Below are positions 54,988-64,000 of a DNA stretch of 64,000 nucleotides, piece after piece; within the stretch, counting starts at the first letter, position 1, and each line of letters starts with the position of its first letter. Both the position numbers and the translations under genes were made by a program. The DNA is from Tolypothrix bouteillei VB521301 (GTDB lineage: Bacteria > Cyanobacteriota > Cyanobacteriia > Cyanobacteriales > Nostocaceae), in contig NZ_JHEG04000002.1 of the NCBI RefSeq assembly GCF_000760695.4, forward strand, positions 390,740 through 454,739, in the 5' to 3' direction. The notes beneath the pieces are model-generated. The model was not told the origin of the DNA, made no database searches, and saw nothing but the letters and a program-made list of their open reading frames with translations.

Positions 54988-56913
54988 CTAATTCGTTAGT
55001 ACTGACAAATCAATTTGGTTTTTATTTTTACGTACTTCCAGGTAGATTAGCAAGGCATTGATATCTGCTGGATTAACTCCACCGATACGTGCTGCTTGAC
55101 CGATACTCAGAGGTCTGACTTTGCTAAGTTTTTCCCGTGCTTCTTTGGAAAGCGTGTCAATAGCATAGTAATCCAAATCCGCAGGTAATTGGCGATGCGC
55201 CTGACGGGCAATTTGATCGATCTGAGTTTGCTGTCTGTGCAGGTAACCAGAATACTTGATGTCTATCTCCACCCCTTCTTGTTCGCTGCGATCGAGACTG
55301 GTGTTTGCCAAAGAGTGCTTGTTAAGATCTACGTAGTGAAATCCCGGACGCCGCAACAAATCGGCGAGGGTTATGGAACCTTTGATTGCTTGTCCGGTGC
55401 TCAGCGCGATCGCCCGCCCGATTTCATCGTGTTCTTTCACCCGTGTTGAATACAACCGTTCTTTTTCTGCTGCTATATTCGCTTGCTTGCGAGTAAACAA
55501 ATCCCAACGACGGTCATCAATCAAACCAATCTCACGCCCCAAGGGAGTCAACCTCTGGTCGGCATTATCAGACCGCAGTACCAGTCTATACTCCGAACGA
55601 CTCGTCAGCATCCGGTACGGTTCCCGTAAATCCTTAGTACAAAGATCGTCAACGAGGGTACCGATGTAACTTTCTTCTCGCGGGAAAACAATCATTTCCT
55701 GAGAGCGAACAAAACGAGCCGCATTAATTCCTGCGACTAATCCCTGAGCTGCTGCTTCTTCGTAACCCGTTGTTCCGTTCACTTGTCCGGCGCAAAACAG
55801 TCCTTCTATCTTCTTTGTCATCAAAGTAGGAAAACACTGGGTAGCAGGTAAATAATCGTACTCAACTGCATAAGCTGGGCGCAGCATGGTACAGTTCTCC
55901 AAACCGGGAAGACTGCGTAACATTTGCAGTTGCAAATTTTCCGGTAGCCCTGTGGAAAATCCTTGAATGTATAGTTCGGGAATATCGCGCCCTTCTGGTT
56001 CAATAAAGATTTGATGGCTTTCTTTGTCAGCAAAGCGCACAATTTTATCTTCAATACTGGGACAATAACGAGGTCCCTTGGCATCTACCCAACCCCCATA
56101 AACGGGTGACAGGTGCAAATTTTCCCGAATTAAGCGATGGGTTTCGGCTGTAGTGCGGGTAATATAACAAGGTATCTGGTCCCTTTCTACCCATGCTTGT
56201 GGGTCAAAGCTGAACCACCGCACGTCTTCATCTCCAGGTTGGGGTGCCATCTTATTAAAATCGACTGACCGTTTATCGACTCGTGCAGGAGTTCCTGTTT
56301 TCAATCGTCCTGTTTCAAATCCCAGGCGATTCAGGGTTTCTGTCAAACCTTCCGCTGCAAATTCGCCCGCACGTCCGGCTGCCATTGATTTGTTGCCAAC
56401 CCAAATCTTTCCTCCCAAAAAGGTACCTGTCGTTAAAATCACCGCTTTGCACCCGAAGGCAACACCAAAGTAAGTTTGAACGCCCGTAACTTCATCATTA
56501 GCACCCAACACTAAATCCGTAACCATACCTTCGCGAATCGTTAAGTTCTCCTGGTTTTCAACGATTCCCTTCATAACTGCTGCGTATTCTCTTTTATCTG
56601 TCTGAGCGCGTAATGCCCAAACTGCGGGTCCTCGCGAAGAGTTGAGAATGCGCTTTTGCAGGTACGTTCTATCTGCCATTTTGCCAAGTTCCCCGCCTAG
56701 GGCATCCACCTCATGAGTGAGTTGAGATTTTGCCGGACCGCCAACTGCAGGATTGCAGGGTTGCCAAGCAATTTTATCTAAGTTGAGGGTTAACAGCAGG
56801 GTACGACAGCCAAGGCGTGCTGTCGCAAGGGCTGCTTCACAACCGGAGTGACCGGCACCGACAACGATAACGTCAAAAGCGTCTTGGAATTCAATGGAAG
56901 TGAGCGGGATCAT
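54988..56913 (-). CDS. mnmG: tRNA uridine-5-carboxymethylaminomethyl modification enzyme MnmG (GidA)
   Basis: A 641-residue FAD enzyme that, with MnmE, modifies U34 of several tRNAs. The FAD-binding motif [22 protein letters not shown] is near the N-terminus. Further conserved stretches are [34 protein letters not shown], and [28 protein letters not shown]. The C-terminal helical domain includes [15 protein letters not shown]. It is full length. mnmE is not in the window. Confidence 0.97.
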   Translation of the reverse strand: MIPLTSIEFQDAFDVIVVGAGHSGCEAALATARLGCRTLLLTLNLDKIAWQPCNPAVGGPAKSQLTHEVDALGGELGKMADRTYLQKRILNSSRGPAVWALRAQTDKREYAAVMKGIVENQENLTIREGMVTDLVLGANDEVTGVQTYFGVAFGCKAVILTTGTFLGGKIWVGNKSMAAGRAGEFAAEGLTETLNRLGFETGRLKTGTPARVDKRSVDFNKMAPQPGDEDVRWFSFDPQAWVERDQIPCYITRTTAETHRLIRENLHLSPVYGGWVDAKGPRYCPSIEDKIVRFADKESHQIFIEPEGRDIPELYIQGFSTGLPENLQLQMLRSLPGLENCTMLRPAYAVEYDYLPATQCFPTLMTKKIEGLFCAGQVNGTTGYEEAAAQGLVAGINAARFVRSQEMIVFPREESYIGTLVDDLCTKDLREPYRMLTSRSEYRLVLRSDNADQRLTPLGREIGLIDDRRWDLFTRKQANIAAEKERLYSTRVKEHDEIGRAIALSTGQAIKGSITLADLLRRPGFHYVDLNKHSLANTSLDRSEQEGVEIDIKYSGYLHRQQTQIDQIARQAHRQLPADLDYYAIDTLSKEAREKLSKVRPLSIGQAARIGGVNPADINALLIYLEVRKNKNQIDLSVLTN

Positions 56914-57270
56914 GGACTTAAACAGAGCAGCAAGAACTCATACTTATTCTAACTGTTGTTAACACTTCTGTTGATTATTGGTATTTGAGTTTCAAAGGTT
57001 TTAAATTCCGCTCTGTACTCTTTGGTAATGTATACAAGCATGAGTTGCAAGACAAGAGCGTTTTTTTCTGATACGATTGTCTTCTTGATGAAGCTTGTGA
57101 AATAATTAGTGATTATTCTAAATATATATTAAAATAATATATACAGTTTCAACGATATTTAATTGTTAATTGGAAAACAAGTATGCTGAAAATAATCAAG
57201 AGTAATGCTCGGTATCAAAATCTATTAAAATCTGAAATCAAGTCAATATTTTAACTGTTCTTTAAAAAAA
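56914..57270. other. AT-rich intergenic region upstream of mnmG and AAA ATPase genes
   Basis: The 357 bp are divergent between mnmG and the AAA gene and markedly AT-rich toward the latter. They show no gene and no strong promoter by eye. Confidence 0.4.
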
Positions 57271-58437
57271 ATGAAAATTAATTATTTTAGATATTGCAAC
57301 CGTCAATATGAATGGAAATTAGAACCAGTATTTTTATCTGATTTAACTCTTTTAGTTGGTGCTTCAGGAGTAGGTAAAACTCAGATCCTAGAAGCTATTA
57401 TGAATTTACAAAAAATCACTAAAGGAGCTTCGTTAAATGGTATCCAATGGGAGATTGAATTTGTTGCAAAAAATAATAATTACAAATGGAGAGGAGAATT
57501 TGAAAAACAAGCAATGTCTTCATTTCTAGAAGAAATTGAAAACCCAGGGAAAAACAGATATAGAGTTTTTGTTGAAGAACTTTATTGTAATGAAAAGCTT
57601 CTAGTAAAAAGAAGACTTAACGAAATTATATTCAACCATAACAGATTGCCAAAACTATCCCCTTATCAAAGTATTATAGAAATTTTGAGAGAAGAAGAAG
57701 ATATTGGACCTGTTAGAGATGGGTTTAGTAAAATTATTTATAATAATCGCTTGACAGAAAGTTCTGAAAATGATTTTGCTTCTTTGTTTATTGCGTCTAT
57801 TCTAAGTAGAAACTTGTTTTCATTGGAGGAAATACAAAAAAGCGATTTCCCGATTCAAATAAAGTTAGCGTTAGCTTATAAATATGTACCAAATATTTTT
57901 AACACAATCAAAGAAAGGTTTATAAATATATTTACATCAGTAGAAGATCTAAAAATAAATTTGATAGAAATTGAGCCTGATAAGGATATATCTGAAAATT
58001 GGGTGAAAAATGTGTTGGAAAGAAAAAATCATCAATCTTTTATTTATATAAAGGAAAAAGGAGTAAGTCATTGGATTCATCAAGGGCAAATATCTTCTGG
58101 AATGTTAAAAACTTTGTTACATATTAGCGAACTATATTTATCTACTCAAGATACTGTCATTTTGATTGATGAATTTGAAAATAGTTTGGGTATTAATTGT
58201 ATTGATGTTGTTACCGAACTATTACTAGAAAATAGAAATATGCAGTTTATAATCACCAGCCACCATCCATATATTATTAATAACATTCCAATGGAGTACT
58301 GGAAGATAGTAACTCGTCGGGGGGGTGTAGTAACTGCCACTGATGCCAAGGAATTTAATTTAGGAAAATCCAGACATCAAGCTTTTATGCAATTAATTAA
58401 TCTTGATGTTTATAAGGAAGGTATTACAGTAGGATGA
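57271..58437 (+). CDS. AAA-family (SMC/OLD-like) ATPase
   Basis: A 388-residue ATPase of the AAA_21-like group related to OLD and RloC-type ATPases. Walker A is GASGVGKT at 30-37, Walker B is VILIDEFE near 295, and a switch segment reads ITSHHPYIINN. Between them lies an AT-rich helical insert. Its stop overlaps the start of a second gene (ATGA at 58434), now broken, that encoded the start of a nuclease- or TOPRIM-like partner. Base composition is lower in GC than in the neighbours, which fits a transferred defence-type cassette. Its target is unknown. Confidence 0.85.
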   Translation: MKINYFRYCNRQYEWKLEPVFLSDLTLLVGASGVGKTQILEAIMNLQKITKGASLNGIQWEIEFVAKNNNYKWRGEFEKQAMSSFLEEIENPGKNRYRVFVEELYCNEKLLVKRRLNEIIFNHNRLPKLSPYQSIIEILREEEDIGPVRDGFSKIIYNNRLTESSENDFASLFIASILSRNLFSLEEIQKSDFPIQIKLALAYKYVPNIFNTIKERFINIFTSVEDLKINLIEIEPDKDISENWVKNVLERKNHQSFIYIKEKGVSHWIHQGQISSGMLKTLLHISELYLSTQDTVILIDEFENSLGINCIDVVTELLLENRNMQFIITSHHPYIINNIPMEYWKIVTRRGGVVTATDAKEFNLGKSRHQAFMQLINLDVYKEGITVG

Positions 58438-58647
58438 ACATCTACTTTCTTGTGGAAGGCAAAAGAACTGAAAGAAAAGTTTATCCTGCTTGGCTTAGTT
58501 ATATATTGCCAGAACTCAAACAAGTTCAAAGAGGAATACTATTTGGAAGAACTCTTGAAAAGAATTCAGTATAAAAGTGAGGATTTGCCTAGTTTTCAAG
58601 AATTTATAAAATTTTGTAATTCAATTAAATTGGAAATATCGAGATAA
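58434..58647 (+). pseudogene. Broken partner gene of the AAA ATPase (internal deletion)
   Basis: From the ATG at 58434 a frame reads MNIYFLVEGKRTERKVYPAW and then PELKQV before a stop at about codon 48. In the next frame, from about 58525, the sequence KFKEEYYLEELLKRIQ and LPSFQEFIKFCNSI reads as the C-terminal end expected for the same family. The N-terminal strand-loop resembles the first strand of TOPRIM/RloB-like partners of such ATPases. The middle (~150-200 residues in intact relatives, from memory) is missing and the frame has shifted. It is a non-functional remnant. Confidence 0.7.
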
Positions 58648-58746
58648 GTTATAAATTCACCCATTGAGTAGCAGGAAGTCTTATACATATTATAATTGAT
58701 ATCTAAGAAAAAATATTTCAAATAGCACAAACTTTCAGCATATTCT

Positions 58747-58860
58747 CGTTCCCAGGCAGAGCCTGGGAATGCCTTTTTAGAGGCTTTGCCTCCAGTGGCA
58801 CTGTCGAGGCAGAGCCTCGAACTATGCATTACCAGGCTGAGCCTGGTAACGAGTAACGAG
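58747..58860. repeat. Cluster of CCCAGGC...GCCTGGG palindromic repeats
   Basis: Four palindromic units follow one another: TTCCCAGGCAGAGCCTGGGAA (58749-58769), GAGGCTTTGCCTC (58780-58792), CGAGGCAGAGCCTCG (58805-58819) and TTACCAGGCTGAGCCTGGTAA (58829-58849). This is a well-known kind of repeat in cyanobacteria. It lies right after the broken partner gene, and a diverged copy is at 48171. Confidence 0.85.
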
Positions 58861-58906
58861 ACTAGTTAACTTTATGGATGGCGCAGGTTCAGCGTTATTA
58901 TTCTAA

Positions 58907-59782
58907 ATGAAGCGAAATATAAAGAATTTAGCCTTTATTGCTATAATTACCTTTCTAGCTTGTACTCTGGTTGCAAGTCATGGAATTAACCGATATCAGT
59001 TGCGTGCAAGCCGTCAGTCTGTAGAAAATTGCGCGAGCGCACCTTCAAGCAATCCCGGAGAGCAAAAGCCATCTTGTACAAATGCGCCTCCACTCAAGAT
59101 CGTTCCTACCATCGCTCCTCCGCCCACACCCAATCTCAGTTTGCCTGAAAAAGATCGTTTTTTAGCGTTAGTCACATATAAGTTACCTACACTTCCGACA
59201 CCCAATACTTATGAATACACCTTATTACGTGCTTATGGTGCTGCATTTATAATTCAAGAAGCAGGGATTAAACTACCGCCAAAAGTGGTCTTTACTAGCG
59301 AGCAAGAAACAAAACAGTTTCAATCGAGCTTGAACATGAGTAAGGTCAATAACACTAACGACTGTTATTTACAAAAATCAGCTGCAGATGCTTTAAATAG
59401 AGCAAAAGCACAAGTGAAGATTCCTTTAAAATCTGGTTACGGCGCGAGTGACTGTACTCGCAGTTTTGCTACCAATCTCAGATTTTGGAATAAATATGCA
59501 ACTGCTACGACTTTACAACGAGTGCGACAGGGTGAAGAAACAAATATTCTTGGTGTTGTTGCGCCACCGGGAGCGTCACAACATCTTTGGGGACTGGCAA
59601 TTGACTTAGGTGTTAGTAATGCCTCTCAGGAATATACTTTAAATCAAAATGGCTGGTTTCGGACAGTAGAAAGAGATTCACCTCATTGGACTTATCTTGG
59701 TTTACCTCCAGAAAGGCTAGCCGATTTTGGTTTTACGAACAAATTGGTTGGGGGTGTAGCTTATTGGTTAACACCCCTCTAG
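58907..59782 (+). CDS. M15-family D-alanyl-D-alanine carboxypeptidase (VanY-like)
   Basis: A 291-residue exported peptidase. An N-terminal hydrophobic segment (NLAFIAIITFLACTLVA) serves as signal or anchor, followed by a Pro-rich linker (~45-85). The zinc peptidase domain has SQHLWGLAIDLG, with the His and Asp zinc ligands, and the second HW motif in DSPHWTYLG. It should trim the D-Ala end of peptidoglycan stems. No vancomycin-type genes surround it. Its stop overlaps the response regulator's stop by four bases, tail to tail. Confidence 0.87.
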   Translation: MKRNIKNLAFIAIITFLACTLVASHGINRYQLRASRQSVENCASAPSSNPGEQKPSCTNAPPLKIVPTIAPPPTPNLSLPEKDRFLALVTYKLPTLPTPNTYEYTLLRAYGAAFIIQEAGIKLPPKVVFTSEQETKQFQSSLNMSKVNNTNDCYLQKSAADALNRAKAQVKIPLKSGYGASDCTRSFATNLRFWNKYATATTLQRVRQGEETNILGVVAPPGASQHLWGLAIDLGVSNASQEYTLNQNGWFRTVERDSPHWTYLGLPPERLADFGFTNKLVGGVAYWLTPL

Positions 59783-60633
59783 CCAGATTCAGTTTGTGAG
59801 GGGTGTTTTGACTCCAAACTTTGCTGTAGAATCTGATTCTCCATCCACTTTAACTCAGATTGGAGCCAATCAATAATTCTTGGCAAATCTATCAGTAGAG
59901 TATTTAAATTAATTTCTTCAATAAATTGCTGAACTGTTGGAACTGGATTTGGATAATTTTGATTGTAAATTTGTACGAGATGAATTAAATTTTGGCAATA
60001 TTTGCGGGTTAAGGATAGATGTTCGAAAAAATATTGAAAATTATGAATTTTGGGATGCAGGTCTTCTGCTATCAATTGCTCAAAAGTAGATTGCGTTTTT
60101 AGTTGTAATAATTCCGATTGAGTGCTTTTTAATTGCTCAATAAGGATCTCTAGTTCTCGTATTTTTTCGCTTTCTCTTGCTTCAGACTCTTGCCGTTCGC
60201 GAATTTCTTTTTGCAGCAATGCATTCTGTTTTTTCAATTGTTGTGCAAGCGATCGCAAAGTCAATTGATTGTTCACTCGAACTAAAATTTCTTCAGCTTG
60301 AAAAGGCTTGATAATGTAATCTACACCACCCACTTCAAAAGCTTTAACTTTATCAGTCACATTATCAGAAGCACTAATAAATATAACAGGAATGTCCTTT
60401 GTTTCCGACATGGATTTTAATTTTTGACAGACATCATAGCCATTCATTTCCGGCATATAGACATCCAGTAAAATCAAATCTGGTTGTGCCAGCTTCACCC
60501 CTTGTAAAGCAAATTGACCACTAATTGCTTTCTTCACTTGATACCCTTGAGACTCAAGCATAACAGATAAAACCTGTAAATTATGTGGGGTATCATCAAC
60601 AATCAGAATAGTGGCTAATTTTTTTGAATTCAT
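59779..60633 (-). CDS. Response regulator with coiled-coil output region
   Basis: A 284-residue regulator. The receiver (~1-125) has ILIVDDTPHN, the phospho-acceptor Asp57 (LILLDVYMPEMNG), the Ser in IFISASD and IIKPFQ with Lys. A coiled coil (~130-180; LKKQNALLQKEIRERQESE) follows, then a helical region without a known output domain. The start of that coiled coil is typical of cyanobacterial regulators that join PAS or GGDEF domains, missing here. It lies 258 bp downstream of the bacteriophytochrome-type kinase on the same strand, and is likely its partner. Confidence 0.85.
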   Translation of the reverse strand: MNSKKLATILIVDDTPHNLQVLSVMLESQGYQVKKAISGQFALQGVKLAQPDLILLDVYMPEMNGYDVCQKLKSMSETKDIPVIFISASDNVTDKVKAFEVGGVDYIIKPFQAEEILVRVNNQLTLRSLAQQLKKQNALLQKEIRERQESEARESEKIRELEILIEQLKSTQSELLQLKTQSTFEQLIAEDLHPKIHNFQYFFEHLSLTRKYCQNLIHLVQIYNQNYPNPVPTVQQFIEEINLNTLLIDLPRIIDWLQSELKWMENQILQQSLESKHPSQTESG

Positions 60634-60891
60634 ACGTATTTGTTGGAATTGGGAATAGGGTAAGGTAGGAGTTAGCTTTGGGGATAAGGAGAATTGGGAA
60701 TTGTGAACTGGTCTTTATGTAGTGGGAATTGATTGTTCTCCTCTAACCCCCAACACCTCCTAATATCAGGTTCGCCTAAGTAATTACGATAAGAATGACG
60801 CGGAGAAGCAAAGACGCGGCGACACGCTTAATTTTGAATCTTAAGCCATTATCCGAACACCATATAACCCTTAACTCCCGAGCCTTTCCCC

Positions 60892-63800
60892 CTAACCGTC
60901 GTTACAATCTTCCCCAACATAAGCTGGAGTGACATTGGCAATTATATCTAAACGAAAGCTTTCCACCAATCTGCTTAAAGTTTGAGCAAGAGACGAATGT
61001 TCTGCCGGAATTTCTTTAATCAGATTCAAAACAATAGCATCATCTACTGCCATTGCTGCCCAATGCAGCCTTTTCACCCATTCTATAGGCATGACCTGAA
61101 GAGCATCTGGTGCTAAATGCAAAGGCTGTGCTAGTAACTGAGGCGAATCCAGTTGATTCTCTTGTGCATAAACATATTTCACACCTAAATATGTTGCCAT
61201 CTTTTCAAAAAGTATCTCCTCTCGCAAAGGTTTGGGTATAAAATCATCACAACCTGCTTCTAATACCGCCGATCTTTCCTCAGAAAAAGCATGAGCAGTA
61301 AGAGCAATAATGACAGTTGCTTGACCTTTTAATGTGGCTTTAATTCTTTTGGTAGCATCATATCCATCCATCACTGGCATAAGCATATCCATACAAATCA
61401 GATGTGGTTTCCATTGTTGCCAGACAGCAACAGCTTCTGCTCCATTCACTGCTGAACGAACTTCAAAACCAACTGACTCTAAAAGCCGCTCAAGTAATAA
61501 GCGATTTTCTTCTACATCTTCCACCACTAAAATACGATACTGTGGTTGATTGGGCTGCAAACTTATAACTCGTTTGGGTTTTGATAATTTCAAGTCATCC
61601 GTTTTCTTTGGAAAGCTGACTCGAATATCAAACCGAAAAATAGACCCTTCACCTGGAATACTCGTAACTGAAATATCTCCCCCCATCAGACGCACAAATT
61701 GCCGACTGATTGGTAAACCCAAACCAGTCCCTTCCATTGATTGACGACCTGTAGATGCTTGAACAAAAGGATCGAATATGGTTTGAAGTTCATCGGTCGC
61801 CATTCCATCACCCGTATCACGAATTTCAAAAATGAGGGATTGGTGATTGGCAATTGAGGGAAACATTCCCAGTACTTCCCTCCTGTCCTCCTCGTCTCCC
61901 TTGTCCCCCATATCGCCCTTATCCTCAGTCTCTTGTTCCCACTCCCCTGTCCCCAGTTTCACACATAACTTTACATTACCGAATTGCGTAAATTTAATCG
62001 CATTTTCCAGCAAATTAATTAAAACTTGACGTAATTTGCCTTCATCAGCAATAACATATCGAGGAACATCTGACACACCTTCAAAGACAAGTTTTAATCC
62101 TTTCGCAGAAGCTTTAAGTTGCAGCATTTCTTTGATTGATTCAACGACCCAGTGTAAATCAAATCTGTGTTCGTTGAGAGTAACTTTACCTGCTTCAATT
62201 TTGGACATTTCTAAAACATCATTAATGAGTGCTAGCAAATGTTCTCCACTGCGATTAATAATTTCTAAATTTTTGAGCTGATGTGAAGGTAACGTATTTT
62301 CCCGAAGCATGATCTGCGTAAAGCCGAGAATAGCATTCAGAGGAGTTCGCAGTTCATGGCTCATTTTTGCTAAGAATTGACTTTTTGCACGGTTGGCAAC
62401 TTCAGCTTGTTTTGCTGCTGCTTCTAGCGCTGAGTGAGAAAACTCTAACACTGCCAGCATCAGTGTATTTTTGAGTTCCCGTGCAGCATCAATTTCAACT
62501 TGTTGCCAGGGTAATGACTTCTCTCGTACAGTTTCTTTCCACAGTTCAAAAGATTTACGCGGTGATAGTTTGACACTTCCATTACTTTCAACGACTACAG
62601 GTTTATTGGGATTTCCTCCCCATTGAACTGTGTGAATAACTTCTGGTCTAAACCAGAGTATGTGATAAGAAGTTTGGTAAAGCACAATAGAAATAGCAAG
62701 CAGACCGCTCGCAGAGTCTGTAAACTCCTTTGCTAGTGGATAAATCTTAGAGAGATTGTTGGTAATAAAAGTTTCTTCTCCATAAGTCTTTTTAAGCCAA
62801 ATTAATAAATTTTGTACAACTTCTTTGGGTGGAGTCTGAGCAATTAAAATTAATTCTTGTCCCAAAGAAATAGCGGCTCCTGAAGCTCTAACTAGATCTA
62901 ATAAATTTTGACTATTCTTTTCTAAAGTTTGACCGATTTGCTGATGATTGCTCGATAATTCTTGTCTTATTGTTTGTTGAAAATTTTGATTCTTTTGATG
63001 ATATAATTCGTATATGTGATTTTGTTGTTTAACTAAATAAACAGACATTAATTGTCCAATAAATTCACAATATTGACGTGTTTTATAATCAATATATTTG
63101 GGTGAGTAGTGATGCCCTACTATCATACCCCAAAGGTGTTTTTCATCGACTAATGAAATGCATATAGAAGCCCTAACACCCATATTTCTACAGTATTCTC
63201 TATGTATGGGGGAGACACTTCTTAATAAAGAAAAACTTAAGTCTAGAGGAGCATTTGTCAGAGGATTAAGAGCAGGTATAATTTCAACTGGTTGATAGTC
63301 CATATCAACAATCAGCCGCAACCAGTTATCATAATAAAGTTTTCTTGCTTGTTTGGGAACATCTGAAGCCGGATAGTGCAAATCCAAGTAAGGTTCTAGC
63401 CCTTCTTGTTTGTCTTCAGCAATCACAACTCCACTTCCATCAGGTTCAAACCGATAAATCATGACTCTGTCATACCCGGTGATTCTCCTGATTTCTTTCA
63501 CAATAAATTCTGTAGCTTGTTGGAAATCAGTAGCTTTTTTAATTCGTGAAATTGATGCTTTGACTTGATGGTAAAAACTGAGTTCCCCTGTTTCTATAGA
63601 AGACAAAGGTGGTTCAAGTTCTAAGATTAAAACACCATCAGTACGTTGAAGCATCCCATCAAACACTAAAAGGTTATTCTCAACCTGAACTGATAATCTT
63701 AAAGGATTAAAGACTTCTGCTTCTTCTTGAGCGATGCAAACTTTTAAAATTTCTATCTGAGCAGCAGGAAATAAAACAGATAAATTTTGGTTAATTAACG

Positions 63801-63984
63801 TTTCAGCAGGAATGTGGAAAAAGTTAGCTATATTATAACTAACCTGTAAAATCTTCAGATCTGGTTCTTGTAAAACAAGCAGAATACCGTGAGGCTGAAT
63901 GGAGCCAGGAATGTGAATAGCTTCGCGATCGCAGTTTGTTATATCTACTTCTTGTGTATTGGCAAAAGAATGATAGTTTAATCT
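60892..63984 (-). CDS. Bacteriophytochrome-type hybrid histidine kinase (start unresolved)
   Basis: Phytochrome PAS-GAF-PHY sensor, HisKA, HATPase_c and receiver. The first 100 residues include TNCDREAIHIPGSIQPHG, the phytochrome N-terminal knot with the biliverdin-binding Cys (codon 63933-63931). GAF has PASDVPKQARKLYY and SPIHREYCRN (Cph1-type Cys replaced). PHY has PRKSFELWKE. The H-box is MSHELRTPLNA, HATPase GTGLGLPIS, and the receiver has MDMLMPVMDG. No ATG/GTG/TTG precedes the knot in this frame, and a TAG stands at 63985-63987, so the start is ambiguous. The first usual start is GTG 63666, which would omit the Cys. A repeat-like insert lies in the ATPase (~61850-61950). Confidence 0.88.
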   Translation of the reverse strand, partial: RLNYHSFANTQEVDITNCDREAIHIPGSIQPHGILLVLQEPDLKILQVSYNIANFFHIPAETLINQNLSVLFPAAQIEILKVCIAQEEAEVFNPLRLSVQVENNLLVFDGMLQRTDGVLILELEPPLSSIETGELSFYHQVKASISRIKKATDFQQATEFIVKEIRRITGYDRVMIYRFEPDGSGVVIAEDKQEGLEPYLDLHYPASDVPKQARKLYYDNWLRLIVDMDYQPVEIIPALNPLTNAPLDLSFSLLRSVSPIHREYCRNMGVRASICISLVDEKHLWGMIVGHHYSPKYIDYKTRQYCEFIGQLMSVYLVKQQNHIYELYHQKNQNFQQTIRQELSSNHQQIGQTLEKNSQNLLDLVRASGAAISLGQELILIAQTPPKEVVQNLLIWLKKTYGEETFITNNLSKIYPLAKEFTDSASGLLAISIVLYQTSYHILWFRPEVIHTVQWGGNPNKPVVVESNGSVKLSPRKSFELWKETVREKSLPWQQVEIDAARELKNTLMLAVLEFSHSALEAAAKQAEVANRAKSQFLAKMSHELRTPLNAILGFTQIMLRENTLPSHQLKNLEIINRSGEHLLALINDVLEMSKIEAGKVTLNEHRFDLHWVVESIKEMLQLKASAKGLKLVFEGVSDVPRYVIADEGKLRQVLINLLENAIKFTQFGNVKLCVKLGTGEWEQETEDKGDMGDKGDEEDRREVLGMFPSIANHQSLIFEIRDTGDGMATDELQTIFDPFVQASTGRQSMEGTGLGLPISRQFVRLMGGDISVTSIPGEGSIFRFDIRVSFPKKTDDLKLSKPKRVISLQPNQPQYRILVVEDVEENRLLLERLLESVGFEVRSAVNGAEAVAVWQQWKPHLICMDMLMPVMDGYDATKRIKATLKGQATVIIALTAHAFSEERSAVLEAGCDDFIPKPLREEILFEKMATYLGVKYVYAQENQLDSPQLLAQPLHLAPDALQVMPIEWVKRLHWAAMAVDDAIVLNLIKEIPAEHSSLAQTLSRLVESFRLDIIANVTPAYVGEDCNDG

Positions 63985-64000
63985 CTAAAAAGTCGTTCTT

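Noticed and set aside
58596..58829. A 77-codon minus-strand frame
   Set aside because: It lies on the CCCAGGC palindrome cluster and the antisense of the broken partner gene.

Overview
The window is chromosomal DNA of a cyanobacterium, most likely a filamentous, probably heterocyst-forming member of the Nostocales. The grounds are frequent HIP1 octamers (GCGATCGC), cyanobacteria-typical families (cyAbrB, DICT and phytochrome histidine kinases, Rcp-type regulator, CoaR/CoaT, rbp-rpsU, Nif11, Uma2), many short tandemly repeated heptamers in the intergenic gaps, and a candidate PatX-like secreted peptide. No rRNA, tRNA, CRISPR array, complete insertion sequence or prophage was seen.

Layout. 1-10.7 kb is a signalling block: a DICT-GAF histidine kinase (5' end outside the window), moaE on the other strand, then a co-directional run of hybrid kinase, REC-GAF-GAF kinase, Rcp-like receiver and REC-PAS-kinase-REC. 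10.8-22.9 kb is housekeeping and membrane genes: NTF2-like, pyrR, cbiB/cobD, an Rrf2 regulator, cyAbrB, a ClC protein with CBS domains, a zinc-ribbon membrane protein, a GT39 glycosyltransferase, a large membrane protein of unknown role, a catalytically degenerate large serine recombinase and a VOC protein. 23.4-31.3 kb holds an adenylate cyclase, a deoxyhypusine synthase-like enzyme, a diguanylate cyclase, a metallophosphoesterase, the PatX-like peptide, RidA and an HMA2-type membrane protein. 31.5-36.7 kb is a set of small or unknown genes plus a histidine kinase remnant.

36.7-42.7 kb looks like an iron-acquisition locus. An FTR1 permease, a helix-hairpin-helix lipoprotein and a Tat-exported multicopper oxidase lie on the minus strand. 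A FecCD permease and its ATPase diverge from them. 43-46.4 kb has a Uma2 protein, an alpha/beta hydrolase, over 1.1 kb of non-coding DNA with a chain of stem-loops, and an orphan Nif11 peptide. 46.9-52.2 kb carries a cytosine deaminase-like gene and the cobalt module coaR - DUF2721 - coaT with a recognisable MerR-type promoter. 52.3-56.9 kb has rpsU, an RRM protein, a PilP/GspC-like membrane protein and mnmG. 57.2-58.7 kb is an AAA ATPase whose translationally coupled partner is broken. The window ends with a VanY-like peptidase, a response regulator and a bacteriophytochrome-type hybrid kinase whose start is unclear.

Two themes recur. The first is sensory and second-messenger genes: five histidine kinases, two stand-alone regulators, one cAMP enzyme and one c-di-GMP enzyme. 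The second is repeat-derived DNA, which forms hairpins between convergent genes and has also entered coding sequence in frame at two places.
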